NCBI RefSeq assembly: GCF_000276605.1
Contig: NZ_AKJX01000108.1
Location: 1 to 40,298 of the forward strand
DNA: 40,298 nucleotides
Reading direction: 5' to 3'
Source of the DNA: Acidovorax sp. CF316
GTDB lineage: Bacteria > Pseudomonadota > Gammaproteobacteria > Burkholderiales > Burkholderiaceae_C
The notes below the pieces were generated by a model, which was given only the letters and a program-made list of their open reading frames with translations, searched no databases and was not told the DNA's origin. The first letter of the stretch is position 1. Every line of letters starts with the position of its first letter. Below, one piece after another: positions 27,184-36,129 of this stretch. Both the position numbers and the translations under genes were made by a program.

Positions 27184-27969
27184 ATGTCCTACATCCTTGA
27201 TGCGCTGCGGCGCGCTGAAGCCGAGCGGGGTCGGGGCGCCGTGCCGGGCATCCATACGCAGGCCCTGCCCACGCCGGGGGCGCCCGCGGACCGCCCCGGT
27301 TCTGCCAACCTGGTGCTGGCGGGTGCGGCCGGGGTGGCCGTGGCCGCCCTCGCCGCAGGTGGTACCTGGTGGGCCATGCAGCGCCATGCCGATGTGCCAG
27401 GTGCTGCAGCAGTGGTGGCCACGGCCCCGCCGAAGCCTGCGCTGCCCGTGCCCGCACCGGCGCCCGTGGTGGTCGCTGCGGCACCTGCCGTCGCCCCTGC
27501 TCCGGTGCCTGCGCCGGTGCCAGCGCCGGTGCCTTCGGCACCGTTGGCCAGCCCCCCCCTCGCACCGGCCACGGTGGAACCGCGCCCCGTGGCGCAAAAG
27601 CGGGTCGCCGAAGCGGCGCGGGAGCCGTCCGCGGCGCCTTCGGCTGCGGTTCGCCCGCGCGAGGCGCAGGCCGCGCAGCGGGACCCGGGGCCTTCCACGG
27701 CCGCTGCCGCGCCGCCCGTGGCGGTCGCCGCGAACAGCCCCGTGTTCGCGCAGAACGAGCTGCCCCCTTCGGTGCGCGAGCAACTGCCGGTGCTGCAGGT
27801 CACGGGCGCGACCTATTCCAGCAATCCCGCGCACCGCATGGCCATCGTCAATGGCCAGGTGCTGCAGGAGGGCGACCAGGCCGCACCCGGGCTCAAGCTT
27901 GAACGCATCGAGCAGGGCCGCACCGTCTGGTCGTTCCGCGGCTACCGCTACGCCGTGGCGCCGCAGTAA
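27184..27969 (+). CDS. gspB: GspB-type type II secretion assembly protein
   Basis: This 261-residue bitopic inner-membrane protein has the diagnostic cytoplasmic N-terminus 'MSYILDALRRAEAERGRG'. One transmembrane helix lies at about residues 42-62 ('LVLAGAAGVAVAALAAGGTWW'). A long Pro/Ala/Val linker follows, including short 'PAPVPAPVPAPVPS' repeats, and then a C-terminal GspB domain of about 75 residues ('VLQVTGATYSSNPAHRMAIVNGQVLQEGDQAAPGLKLERIE'). GspB partners GspA; both are coupled here, and together they would span the periplasm to position the secretin. The linker composition is extreme but usual for the family. Confidence 0.87.
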   Translation: MSYILDALRRAEAERGRGAVPGIHTQALPTPGAPADRPGSANLVLAGAAGVAVAALAAGGTWWAMQRHADVPGAAAVVATAPPKPALPVPAPAPVVVAAAPAVAPAPVPAPVPAPVPSAPLASPPLAPATVEPRPVAQKRVAEAAREPSAAPSAAVRPREAQAAQRDPGPSTAAAAPPVAVAANSPVFAQNELPPSVREQLPVLQVTGATYSSNPAHRMAIVNGQVLQEGDQAAPGLKLERIEQGRTVWSFRGYRYAVAPQ

Positions 27970-27987
27970 CCCGGCTGAAAGGCCCTG

Positions 27988-29157
27988 CTAGCGCAGAAAG
28001 CGCCCGTCCCGCCCGATCAGCGTCAGTTCCACGAAGCGCGAGGCATTGCGGTCCGGCGTGCTGGCATTGATCTCGAAGCCGCCCAGGTCCCATTTCTTGA
28101 GGTTCCAGGTGGCGTCGATGAAGGCGGTGCGCGTCGGGTTGCGGCCGGCGCGCTGCAGGGCCTCGGCGAACACCCGGGCGTTCAGATAGCCTTCGAGCGC
28201 CAGGTGCGAGGGCTCGGCCGTGGCGCCCGAGGCCTTCCACGCAGCCTGGAAGTCGCGCACCACCGGCATCACCACATTGGACGGCAGGGGCACCACCTGC
28301 GAGATGGCCATGCCCGTGGCGTCGGCACCGAGCGCCTTCACCGTGGCGGGAGTGCCCATGACCGACAGCGCATACAGCGTCACCCCGCGCTTGAGTGCGC
28401 GAAAGGCCTTCACGAACTCCAGCGTGGGTTTGCCTGCCAGGCCGATGACGATGGCCTCCAGATCGGCGCCCGCCAGCTTGGCGGCCGCAGCACCGGCATC
28501 GGAGGCATTGTTCTCCACCGTCACGGTGACCGCGGCGGGCAGCTTGAGCTTGCCCATGGACTGCTCGGCGGCGCTGAACACCTCCTTGCCGAAGGAGTTG
28601 TTCTGGTAGACGATGCCGATGCGCTGGATGCCGATGGTCGACAGGTGCTGCACCAGCTTCTCGGCCTCGTCGGCGTAGCTGGCGCGGATGTTGAACACGC
28701 TGCGCGCGTTCTTCGTGCGGCTCAGCTGGGCGCCCGTGAAGGGGGCGAAGAAGGGGACGCCGCTCTCGACCACCTTGGGCAGCATGGCGTCGATCATGGG
28801 CGTGCCCATGCAGTTGAAGAGGGCGAAGTTGCCCGGGTCGGCCAGGAACCTGTCCACGTTGGCCAGGGCCTTGGGCACCTCGTAGGCGTCGTCCAGCGTG
28901 GTCAGCTCAATGCTGCGGCCATGCACGCCGCCTTTGGCATTGATGCCGGCAAACGCCGCCTTGGCGCCCTGGTGCATGGCCGATCCGAGGTCGCCCAGCG
29001 GCCCCGTGAGGGCGGTGGACTGGCCGATGCGGATCGGCCCTTCCTGTGCCAGGGCGCTTCTGCTGCCCCAGTGGGCCAGGGGCAGGGCGATGGCGCTGCT
29101 CAGCAGGGTGCGCCGGCGAAGCGCCGGCTTGGGGAGGTGGATACCGCCTGTCGTCAT
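27988..29157 (-). CDS. Orphan Liv-type ABC substrate-binding protein with Tat-like signal
   Basis: This 389-residue periplasmic binding protein is of the Peripla_BP_6 family. The N-terminus has RRRTLL before a hydrophobic stretch ending 'SRSALAQ', suggesting Tat export. The mature part has 'IRIGQSTALTGPLGDLGSAMHQGAKAAFAGINAKGGVHGRSIEL', 'QRIGIVYQNNSFGKEVFSAAEQSM' and 'PSHLALEGYLNARVFAEALQRAG', all typical of this class. No permease or ATPase accompanies it, so it may serve the Liv-type system encoded at 17.9-23.2 kb or act with a sensor. It converges with gspB and is divergent from a Crp/Fnr regulator over a 155-base gap, a hint of control by that regulator. Ligand unknown. Confidence 0.9.
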   Translation of the reverse strand: MTTGGIHLPKPALRRRTLLSSAIALPLAHWGSRSALAQEGPIRIGQSTALTGPLGDLGSAMHQGAKAAFAGINAKGGVHGRSIELTTLDDAYEVPKALANVDRFLADPGNFALFNCMGTPMIDAMLPKVVESGVPFFAPFTGAQLSRTKNARSVFNIRASYADEAEKLVQHLSTIGIQRIGIVYQNNSFGKEVFSAAEQSMGKLKLPAAVTVTVENNASDAGAAAAKLAGADLEAIVIGLAGKPTLEFVKAFRALKRGVTLYALSVMGTPATVKALGADATGMAISQVVPLPSNVVMPVVRDFQAAWKASGATAEPSHLALEGYLNARVFAEALQRAGRNPTRTAFIDATWNLKKWDLGGFEINASTPDRNASRFVELTLIGRDGRFLR

Positions 29158-29312
29158 GTCGTGATGTCTCCGTGCTCTTGGAATGGGGGTTCGGGTCCCC
29201 TCGGATGCCCATCATCCGCAGCCGATTGGCGAAAATCTATCGTTGCGGCGACAATTCGGATCGTGGTATTCCCGCACGCATCCAGCCGCCCCTGTTCCCG
29301 CCACCGAGTTCC

Positions 29313-30062
29313 ATGAACCAGGATCTGTCACTGCACCAGCGCCGGCGCCTGCCCACGCCGGCCGAGCTGGCCAACATCCCCTGGCTGACACAGTTGCAGC
29401 CCGCAGAGCGCGAGCGCGCCGAGGCGGCGTTGCTGGTGGGTGACGCGGCGCCCGGCGACTACGTGTGCCGTGTGGGCCGGCCCGTGACCTACTGGTTCGG
29501 CGTGGTGGAAGGCTTGCTCAAGATGAGCAGCGACAACGCGCAGGGCCAGACCATGACCTACACCGGCGTGCCACCCGGCGGCTGGTTCGGCGAGGGCACG
29601 GCCATGAAGCGCGAGCCCTACCGCTACAACATCCAGGCGCTGCGCAAGAGCGTCGTGGCCGGCCTGCCGATCGACACCTTCCACTGGCTGCTGGACCACT
29701 CCATCGGCTTCAACCGCTTCGTGATGAACCAGCTCAACGAGCGCCTGGGCCAGTTCATCGCCGCGCGCGAGATCGACCGGCTGAACAACCCCGATGTGCG
29801 CGTGGCGCGCAGCCTGGCCTCGCTGTTCAACCCCGTGCTCTACCCTGGCGTGGGCGAGGTGCTGCGCATCACCCAGCAGGAGCTGGCCTACCTGGTAGGG
29901 CTGTCGCGCCAGCGTGTGAACGAGGCACTGGCGGCGCTGGAAGTGGAAGGGGCCATCCGCGTGGAATACGGCGGCCTGCGCGTGCTGGACCTGGCCGCGC
30001 TGCAGTCGAGCATCTTCCAGCGGCTGGCAGAGCCGCGCACCGCCGCTGCCGACGCTGCGTAG
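29313..30062 (+). CDS. Crp/Fnr family transcriptional regulator
   Basis: This 249-residue regulator has a cyclic-nucleotide-binding-like sensor domain (about 25-140; 'APGDYVCRVGRPVTYWFGVVEGLLKMSSDNAQGQTMTYTGVPPGGWFGEGTAMK'), a dimerisation helix, and a C-terminal winged helix ('ITQQELAYLVGLSRQRVNEALAALEVEGAIRVEYGGLRVLDL'). The sensor lacks the N-terminal cysteine cluster of Fnr, so an oxygen-sensing 4Fe-4S cluster is unlikely, and the cAMP-contact pattern is not obvious either. The ATG at 29313 gives the normal domain length. It is divergent from an orphan solute-binding protein and convergent with a chemoreceptor gene. Effector unknown. Confidence 0.92.
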   Translation: MNQDLSLHQRRRLPTPAELANIPWLTQLQPAERERAEAALLVGDAAPGDYVCRVGRPVTYWFGVVEGLLKMSSDNAQGQTMTYTGVPPGGWFGEGTAMKREPYRYNIQALRKSVVAGLPIDTFHWLLDHSIGFNRFVMNQLNERLGQFIAAREIDRLNNPDVRVARSLASLFNPVLYPGVGEVLRITQQELAYLVGLSRQRVNEALAALEVEGAIRVEYGGLRVLDLAALQSSIFQRLAEPRTAAADAA

Positions 30063-30084
30063 CCGCGCCGGTCAGCCGTGCCTT

Positions 30085-31776
30085 TCAGCCGCGCGGCAGG
30101 GCGGGAACGCCAGCCTTGCGCTGGCCCACCATGGGGGTCGGCGCGGGGACTGCCGCCAAGGCCTCGGGCGCACCCTGCCATTCGCGGTCGTCGGTGCGGT
30201 CGCGGCGCAGGCGGAAGGTGTGCACCATCTGCGTCAGGCGCCCGGCCTGTTCCTTGAGGCTGTCGGCCGCTGCGGCGCCTTCTTCCACCAGGGCGGCGTT
30301 CTGCTGCGTCATCTCTTCGAGCGCGCCTACGGACTGGCTGACCTCACCGATGCGCTGGCTCTGCTCCTGCGTGGCGGCGGTGATCTCGCCCATGATGTCC
30401 GACACGCGGCGCACGGAGGTCACGAGTTCCTCGATGGTCTTGCCCGCATGGTTCACGAGGGTGCTGCCCTCCTGCACATGCTCCACGCTGGCACCGATCA
30501 AGGTTTTGATTTCCTTGGCCGCCTGGGCGGCACGGCCGGCCAGGTTGCGCACCTCGCTGGCCACCACGGCGAAACCGCGGCCCTGTTCGCCCGCGCGGGC
30601 GGCTTCCACCGCCGCATTCAGCGCCAGGATGTTGGTCTGGAATGCGATGCCGTCGATCACGCTGGTGATGTCGGCGATCTTGCGCGAACTGCCGCTGATG
30701 GTGTCCATGGTACGCACCACCTGGGAGACCACCTCGCCGCCGCGCGTGGCCGCGTCCGACGCCGAGGAGGCCAGCTGGTTGGCCTGGCGCGCGGCGTCGG
30801 CGCTTTGCGACACGGTGCCTGTCAGGTCGGCCAGGGCATTGGCGGCGCCCTGCAGGTTGTGCGAGGTCTGCTCGGTGCGCTGGCTCAGGTCGAGGTTGCC
30901 GGAGGCGACTTCGGAGCTGGCCACGAGGATGGATTCCGCCGTACCGCCGATGTCGCCCACCAGGCTGCGCAGGCGGTCCTGCATGGCGGCAATGGCTTCG
31001 AGCAGGCGCCCGGTCTCGTCGTGGATGCGCACCTCCACCTGCGAGGTGAGGTCTCCGCGCGCGATGCGCTCGGCCACCACCACCGCGCGGCCGATGGGTG
31101 CGGTGATGCTGCTGGTGATGCGCCAGGCGATGAGCGCGCCCAGGCCGATGGCCAGCAGCACCAGCGCACCACCCGTCCAGCGCGCCCGGCTCTGCGTGAC
31201 CTCGGCCGAGGCCGTGGCCTGGCTGTTCAAGGTGTTCTGCAGCTCGATCAGCTCGGCCAGCTTGCTGCGCCAGGCGGCTTCCAGTGGGGCGACCTTGGTC
31301 ATGAGGTTCAGCGTGGCGCTCACGGTATCGCCATCGTCGGCGGCCTTCATCGCGGCATCGAGCTCGGGGCGGCTCTTGCGGCCGAGCTCCTGCACCTCGC
31401 CCAGCAGCTTGCGTTCTGCCTCGCTCGTGCCGTCGGCCTTGAGCAGGTCGGCCAGGCTGGCTTCCTGGCGGGCATAGCCCTGCAAAGACTTCTCGGCGTT
31501 CTTGATCTGGTCGCGTGCCTGCTTGGGATCGATCTCGTTGAGCATGGCGGCCGAGCGGCTCTGGATGCCGATGGCGCTCACGCTGTCCAGCATTTCATTG
31601 ACCAGCCGGGTCTTGGTGGCGCCGGTGCCGGTGACCTGCAGCAGGTGCTCGTGCAGCTTGCCGACCGAGAGCTGACCCACGGCCGCCACCGCGATCAACA
31701 AGACAAGCAGGCAGCCGAAACCCAGGCCCAGGCGGCTGGAGATCGATAACGATTTGATGGACGAGGCGGCCGGCAT
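30085..31776 (-). CDS. Methyl-accepting chemotaxis protein
   Basis: This is a 563-residue transmembrane chemoreceptor. TM1 is at about 15-38 ('[23 protein letters not shown]'). A periplasmic four-helix-bundle ligand domain follows to about residue 200, then TM2 ('[21 protein letters not shown]'), a HAMP domain and a long coiled-coil signalling domain. The hairpin tip '[40 protein letters not shown]' is fully conserved. The C-terminus ends in a Pro/Ala/Arg-rich tail without the NWETF-type tether for CheR/CheB. AAGGA precedes the ATG at 31776. No che or flagellar genes are nearby. The ligand is unknown; aromatic or organic acids would fit the neighbourhood. Confidence 0.93.
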   Translation of the reverse strand: MPAASSIKSLSISSRLGLGFGCLLVLLIAVAAVGQLSVGKLHEHLLQVTGTGATKTRLVNEMLDSVSAIGIQSRSAAMLNEIDPKQARDQIKNAEKSLQGYARQEASLADLLKADGTSEAERKLLGEVQELGRKSRPELDAAMKAADDGDTVSATLNLMTKVAPLEAAWRSKLAELIELQNTLNSQATASAEVTQSRARWTGGALVLLAIGLGALIAWRITSSITAPIGRAVVVAERIARGDLTSQVEVRIHDETGRLLEAIAAMQDRLRSLVGDIGGTAESILVASSEVASGNLDLSQRTEQTSHNLQGAANALADLTGTVSQSADAARQANQLASSASDAATRGGEVVSQVVRTMDTISGSSRKIADITSVIDGIAFQTNILALNAAVEAARAGEQGRGFAVVASEVRNLAGRAAQAAKEIKTLIGASVEHVQEGSTLVNHAGKTIEELVTSVRRVSDIMGEITAATQEQSQRIGEVSQSVGALEEMTQQNAALVEEGAAAADSLKEQAGRLTQMVHTFRLRRDRTDDREWQGAPEALAAVPAPTPMVGQRKAGVPALPRG

Positions 31777-32167
31777 GGAGGTCCTTGGCTGTTGAATTCG
31801 ATGGGGTGGCACGAAGCAATAACGGTGCCCGGACAGGCGATTGGCCTGCAACGCTGGTGGCGCCAGGGGCGCCCCACAGTGTAGGGACAAATGTCACAAA
31901 ATGTTATGAGGCTTCAGGATGGTCCCATGCACCACCGGCATGAAACTGTTACAAACAGGAGGCTCCTCCCAGGATCAGCGGGGGGCGCGGTCATCGCCGC
32001 AGGCATCGGCATGCCCGCCGGCATGAAAGCGCCCGCTGTTACATATGTCCCCTGGTGTGGCTGCTATCTTTTTTGATGATTGCAAAGACAATGCATGGCC
32101 ACTGTAATACGCCACGCCCGGGGTCTATCGGGTATAAACCCGTTACAGTTTCTGCAAAGGATGCTCC
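31777..32167. other. 391-base divergent intergenic region with repeated TGTNACA motifs
   Basis: This region separates the chemoreceptor (-) from the DUF4394 cassette (+). It contains TGTCACA (31892-31898) inside direct repeats ACAAATGT/ACAAAATGT (31887-31904), the palindrome CTGTT-ACA-AACAG (31946-31958), TGTTACA (32037-32043) and CGTTACA (32141-32147), plus a promoter for the cassette. A 61-codon frame at 31891-32076 looks non-coding. Confidence 0.5.
32080..32108 (+). promoter_or_regulatory. Promoter of the DUF4394-cupredoxin-GGDEF/EAL cassette
   Basis: TTGCAA (32080-32085) and TGTAAT (32103-32108) are separated by 17 bases. Transcription would begin near 32115, giving a leader of about 50 bases that ends in AAGGA (32157-32161), six bases before the ATG at 32168. 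A CGTTACA motif lies inside this leader. Confidence 0.55.
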
Positions 32168-33067
32168 ATGAGCCGCTTCCACACCTCCTTTCGTTTGCAT
32201 GGTGTCCTGGGCACGCTGGTGCTCATGGGCCTGGCCGCATGTACCGGCGGTCCGATGCCCGACGCATCCGAGCGCCGCGAACGCCTCGTGGCGGTGACGG
32301 CCGACCACGAACTCATCGTGTTCGATGCGCGCAGGCCCGACACCGTCCTCGAACGCCGGCGCGTGACGGGCCTGGCCTCGGGCGAACGGCTGATCGGCGT
32401 GGACTTTCGCGTGGCCAAGGGCGTGCTGTATGCCCTGTCGCAGGCGGGGCGCCTGTACACGCTCGACATCTCCAGCGGTGCCTTGACGGCGGTGGGCACC
32501 GCGCCCGCTGCGGTGTCGCTCACGGGCGCATCCTTCGGCTTCGATTTCAACCCGGCGGCGGACCGCATCCGCGTGGTGTCGTCCTCGGGGCTCAACCTGC
32601 GCCTGCACCCCGACACGGGTGCCCTGGTCGATGGCGACCCCGCCCAGCCGGGCGTACAGCCCGATCCGGTGCTGCACTACGTGGCCGGTGACGTGAACGC
32701 CGGCCGCGTACCCGACGTGGTGGCAGCCGGCTACACCTACAGCCCGCAGGACAGCAAGATCACCACCAACTACGCCATCGACCGCGCCCGCGGTGCGCTG
32801 GTGATGCAGGGCTCGCGCGAAGGCGCCACGCCCGTGGTGTCGCCCAACACCGGCCAGCTGCGCACCGTGGGTTCCCTCGGCCTGGGGCCGCTGTCCGACG
32901 CCTCCTTCGACATATCCGACGTGGGCAATGTGGCCTTGCTGGCCGCACGCACGGCCGGCGATCCGCGCTCGCGCCTGTACAAGGTGGACCTCGCGTCCGG
33001 CCGCGCCATCTCGCTGGGCGTGATCGGCAGCGGGGCGGCCTTGGCGGGAATGGCCATAGAACCATGA
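32168..33067 (+). CDS. DUF4394 domain lipoprotein
   Basis: This 299-residue secreted protein has a type II signal peptide with lipobox 'GLAAC' (Cys25). The remainder is a DUF4394 domain, a beta-propeller-like family with recurring strands: 'LIVFDARRPDTVLERRRVTGL', 'GVLYALSQAGRLYTLDISSGALTAVGT', 'FGFDFNPAADRIRVVSSSGLNLRLHPDTGALVDGD', 'VVAAGYTYSP' and 'LYKVDLASGRAISLGVIGSG'. The function of the family is unknown; it may bind a ligand or a protein partner in the periplasm. It is the first gene of a three-gene cassette: its stop overlaps the cupredoxin start by four bases. Because the next two products are periplasmic or membrane-bound, a common envelope function is likely. Confidence 0.86.
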   Translation: MSRFHTSFRLHGVLGTLVLMGLAACTGGPMPDASERRERLVAVTADHELIVFDARRPDTVLERRRVTGLASGERLIGVDFRVAKGVLYALSQAGRLYTLDISSGALTAVGTAPAAVSLTGASFGFDFNPAADRIRVVSSSGLNLRLHPDTGALVDGDPAQPGVQPDPVLHYVAGDVNAGRVPDVVAAGYTYSPQDSKITTNYAIDRARGALVMQGSREGATPVVSPNTGQLRTVGSLGLGPLSDASFDISDVGNVALLAARTAGDPRSRLYKVDLASGRAISLGVIGSGAALAGMAIEP

Positions 33068-33702
33068 ACACGCGGCCCGTCCTGGCGCAATGGCTGCTGG
33101 TGCACGGATGTGTGCTGGTGGGCTGGATGGCGACCATGGCGGGCCTGGCGCAGGCCGCCTCCGTGCAGGTGGACCTGACCGACGCGGCAGGCAAGCCCCT
33201 GGCCGATGCCGTGGTGTTCCTCGAATCGGCCGAGGCCAAGCGCCTCGTCAAACCCCAGCCCGGCGTGGAGATGGCGCAGGAAAAGCGCCAGTTCGCACCG
33301 GTGATGATGGTGATCCCGGTGGGGACCGAGGTGCTGTTCCCCAACCGCGACACGGTGCGCCACCACGTCTACTCCTTTTCGCCCACCAAGAAGTTCGAGC
33401 TCAAGCTCTACACGGGGACACCAAGCAAGCCGGTGCTCTTCGACCAGGCCGGCGTGGTGGTGCTGGGCTGCAACATCCATGACCAGATGACCGGCTGGAT
33501 CCTGGTGGTGGACACGCCCTACTACGCCAGTTCGTCCGCAACCGGCAGGGTCCTGCTCGACAACGTGCCTGCGGGCAGCTACAAGCTGCGGGCCTGGCAC
33601 AACCGGCTGCCGGTGGGTGCCCCGGCCCTGGAGCAGGCGCTGACCGTGCCAGCCACCGGCGTGGCCAGTGCCTCGGTGCGCATGGCGGGGCTGCAGCCTT
33701 GA
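33064..33702 (+). CDS. Periplasmic cupredoxin-like protein ('methylamine utilization protein' type)
   Basis: This 212-residue protein has a Sec signal peptide ending near 'GLAQA' (residue 31). The mature domain resembles plastocyanin-like cupredoxins: 'VIPVGTEVLFPNRDTVRHHVYSFS' supplies the first histidine (His100 or His101), and 'VVVLGCNIHDQMTGWILV' supplies Cys136, His139 and Met142, a complete type 1 copper ligand set. A carboxypeptidase-regulatory-like beta-sandwich ('VLLDNVPAGSYKLRAWHNRLP') follows. Proteins of this kind are often labelled methylamine utilization protein, but no methylamine dehydrogenase genes are here. The gene overlaps both neighbours (ATGA and TTGA), so the three products are probably made together. 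It may carry electrons or report copper/redox state to the downstream sensor; that is inference. Confidence 0.85.
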   Translation: MNTRPVLAQWLLVHGCVLVGWMATMAGLAQAASVQVDLTDAAGKPLADAVVFLESAEAKRLVKPQPGVEMAQEKRQFAPVMMVIPVGTEVLFPNRDTVRHHVYSFSPTKKFELKLYTGTPSKPVLFDQAGVVVLGCNIHDQMTGWILVVDTPYYASSSATGRVLLDNVPAGSYKLRAWHNRLPVGAPALEQALTVPATGVASASVRMAGLQP

Positions 33703-36050
33703 ACCTGTCCCTGCTGCGGCGCAGTCTCATCCTGAGGCTGGTGGGCATCTCCTTGCTGCTGCTGCTCATCGTGCAGGCGGCCGGCTTTGCGGTGGTGCGC
33801 GCCAGCATCGAGCGCAATGCGCGCAGCCAGATCGCCCGCGCCCTCGACACCGACGAGAACGTCTGGCGGCGCCTGCTGGACCAGAATGCGGACAAGCTGC
33901 GCCAGGGGTCGGCCCTGCTGGCGGCCGACTACGGCTTTCGCTCGGCCATCAATTCGGATGACGAGGAGACCATCCAGTCGGTGCTGGAGAACCATGGCAG
34001 CCGCATCGGCGCGGCCGTGACCGCGCTGCTGGGCACGAACCTGGAGCTGCGCGCGGCCAGCCTGTCGGACGACATGCTGGACTTTCCCGCCACGCTGCGC
34101 CAGGTGGTGCCGCCCCTGGCGGCCCAGCCGCAGGGCAGCCAGGTGGCCATGATGGCGGGCGTGCCCTACCAGTTCGTGATGGTGCCGATGCGGGCGCCGG
34201 TGGTCATCGGCTGGGTGCTGATGGGCTTTCCCATCGGCCAGCCGCTGGCCGAGGAAATGCGGCGCCTGCTGTCGGTGCAGGTGGCCGTGGTGGTCAAGGC
34301 GGCAGATGGCAGCGTGTCGGTGCCCGTGACCACGCTGTCGGCACCGGCGCTGGCCAGCCTGCACCGCCAGGGCCTGCCGCTGGCAGAGCTCAAGACTGCC
34401 GAGGGGACGCTGCTGGTGCGCGAGGCCCCCCTGGGCAACGCGGGCAACGAGGTGAAGACGCTGCTGCTGCGCTCGGTGGACGAGGTGGTGGCGCCGTACC
34501 AGCAGCTGCAGGTGCTGCTGGCCATCATCACCATCGCGGGCGTGCTGTTGTTTGCAGCCGGCACCGGGCTGGTGGCCACGCGCCTGACCACGCCCCTGCG
34601 CTCCCTGCTGGCGGCCACCCAGCGCCTGTCGCGCGGCGAATACGGGGTGCCGCTCTCGCATACCGGGCGCAAGGACGAGATCGGCAACCTGGCCCGCTCC
34701 TTCGACCGCATGCGCCTCGATATCGGCAGCCAGCAGGCCGAGATCCGCCGTCTGGCCTACTGGGACCGTCTCACGGGCCTGCCCAACCGGGAGCGTTTTC
34801 GCGAAGCCGTGGTGCACGCCATCGCCGCGCAGGAGGAGGGGGCCGTGCAACCCCTGACCGTGCTCACGCTTGACCTGGACCGCTTCAAGCATGTGAACGA
34901 TGTGCTCGGCTATGCCTTTGGCGACCGCCTGCTGCAGGCCGTGGCCGAGCGCCTGCAAAAGCAGGTGCAGGGCGAGAGCGACATGGTGGCCCGCCTGGGC
35001 GGCAACGAGTTCGCCCTGCTGTTGCCGCGCACGGATGCGCAGGAAGCGCATGCGCTGGCCCAGCGCATCAACCAGTCGTTCGAGGAGCCCCTGGCCTTCG
35101 AAGACCAGACGGTGGACCTGAGCGCAGGCATGGGCTTCGCCTGCTGGCCGGCCGATGCCGACGATGCCGACACGCTGCTCAGCCGCTCCGAGATCGCGAT
35201 GTACGCCGCCAAGCGCAAGCTCAGTGGCGCGCTGCGCTACGACGCTTCGTTCGACTCGGCCAGCACCCAGACCCTGTCGCTGCTGACCGAGCTGCGCCGT
35301 GCCGTGGAGCACGACGAACTGCGCCTGTACCTGCAGCCCAAGGTGCCGCTGCACGGGCAGGGGGGGCTCGCGGCCGAGGCCCTGGTGCGCTGGCAGCATC
35401 CCCAGCGCGGCCTGGTGCCGCCCATGGACTTCATTCCGTTTGCCGAGCAGACGGGCTTCGTGCGCCATCTCACGCTGTGGATGTTCGAGGAGGTGGCGCG
35501 CCTGCTGGCCGATCCGCGCACGGCCGACCTGCCGCTGCGCATCTCGGTCAACCTGTCCACGCGCGACCTGCTCGATCCGGAGCTGCACACCCGGCTGGGC
35601 GCCATCCTCACGCGCCATGGCGTGCAGGCCAGCGCCTTCTGCCTGGAGATCACCGAGAGCGCCATCATGGACGACCCGCTGCGTGCCGAGGCCATGCTCA
35701 ACCGCCTGTCCGAGCAGGGCTTCAAGCTCTCCATCGACGATTTCGGCACCGGCTATTCGTCGCTGGCCTACCTCAAGCGCCTGCCGGTGGACGAGCTCAA
35801 GATCGACAAGTCCTTCGTGATGGGCATGGAGGCGGGTGAGGACGACGCGATGATCGTGCGCTCCACCATCGACCTGGCCCACAACCTGGGCCTCACGGTG
35901 GTGGCCGAGGGGGTGGAGAACCTGGCCATCCTCGACCGGCTGCGTGCCCTGTCCTGCGACGAGGCGCAGGGCTACCACATCAGCCGACCGCTGGGGGCCG
36001 AGGATTTCCTGGCCTGGCAGTCCCGCCAGATCGCCGCCACCGCCCCGTGA
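33699..36050 (+). CDS. Membrane sensor with degenerate GGDEF and intact EAL domain
   Basis: This is a 783-residue inner-membrane signalling protein. TM1 lies at about 12-33, a periplasmic sensor domain at about 35-265, TM2 at 270-292, HAMP to about 345, GGDEF at 350-515 and EAL at about 525-775. The cyclase signature reads GGNEF (434-438): the acidic residue essential for diguanylate cyclase activity is Asn. The phosphodiesterase part keeps its signatures: EALVRW (560-565), 'CLEITES', DDFGTGYSSL (680-689), 'KIDKSFV' and 'VVAEGVE'. The net output is therefore probably c-di-GMP hydrolysis, with the GGNEF domain perhaps regulatory. The start is TTG at 33699, overlapping the cupredoxin stop (TTGA), which indicates translational coupling. 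Confidence 0.9.
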   Translation: MNLSLLRRSLILRLVGISLLLLLIVQAAGFAVVRASIERNARSQIARALDTDENVWRRLLDQNADKLRQGSALLAADYGFRSAINSDDEETIQSVLENHGSRIGAAVTALLGTNLELRAASLSDDMLDFPATLRQVVPPLAAQPQGSQVAMMAGVPYQFVMVPMRAPVVIGWVLMGFPIGQPLAEEMRRLLSVQVAVVVKAADGSVSVPVTTLSAPALASLHRQGLPLAELKTAEGTLLVREAPLGNAGNEVKTLLLRSVDEVVAPYQQLQVLLAIITIAGVLLFAAGTGLVATRLTTPLRSLLAATQRLSRGEYGVPLSHTGRKDEIGNLARSFDRMRLDIGSQQAEIRRLAYWDRLTGLPNRERFREAVVHAIAAQEEGAVQPLTVLTLDLDRFKHVNDVLGYAFGDRLLQAVAERLQKQVQGESDMVARLGGNEFALLLPRTDAQEAHALAQRINQSFEEPLAFEDQTVDLSAGMGFACWPADADDADTLLSRSEIAMYAAKRKLSGALRYDASFDSASTQTLSLLTELRRAVEHDELRLYLQPKVPLHGQGGLAAEALVRWQHPQRGLVPPMDFIPFAEQTGFVRHLTLWMFEEVARLLADPRTADLPLRISVNLSTRDLLDPELHTRLGAILTRHGVQASAFCLEITESAIMDDPLRAEAMLNRLSEQGFKLSIDDFGTGYSSLAYLKRLPVDELKIDKSFVMGMEAGEDDAMIVRSTIDLAHNLGLTVVAEGVENLAILDRLRALSCDEAQGYHISRPLGAEDFLAWQSRQIAATAP

Positions 36051-36129
36051 GGGGCCCGGGGCCGCTGTTCGGCGCCTGCTTTGTGCGGCCATGCGCCCAA
36101 ACGGTCGCGCAGGGGTGAAAATACGGGCA

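Noticed and set aside
31891..32076. Small 61-codon + strand frame in the chemoreceptor/DUF4394 gap
   Set aside because: No ribosome binding site, no family resemblance, and it overlaps repeated TGTNACA boxes and ends just before the cassette promoter.
32760..33600. - strand open frame opposite the DUF4394/cupredoxin junction
   Set aside because: Antisense to two recognisable proteins with overlapping starts and without any motif of its own.
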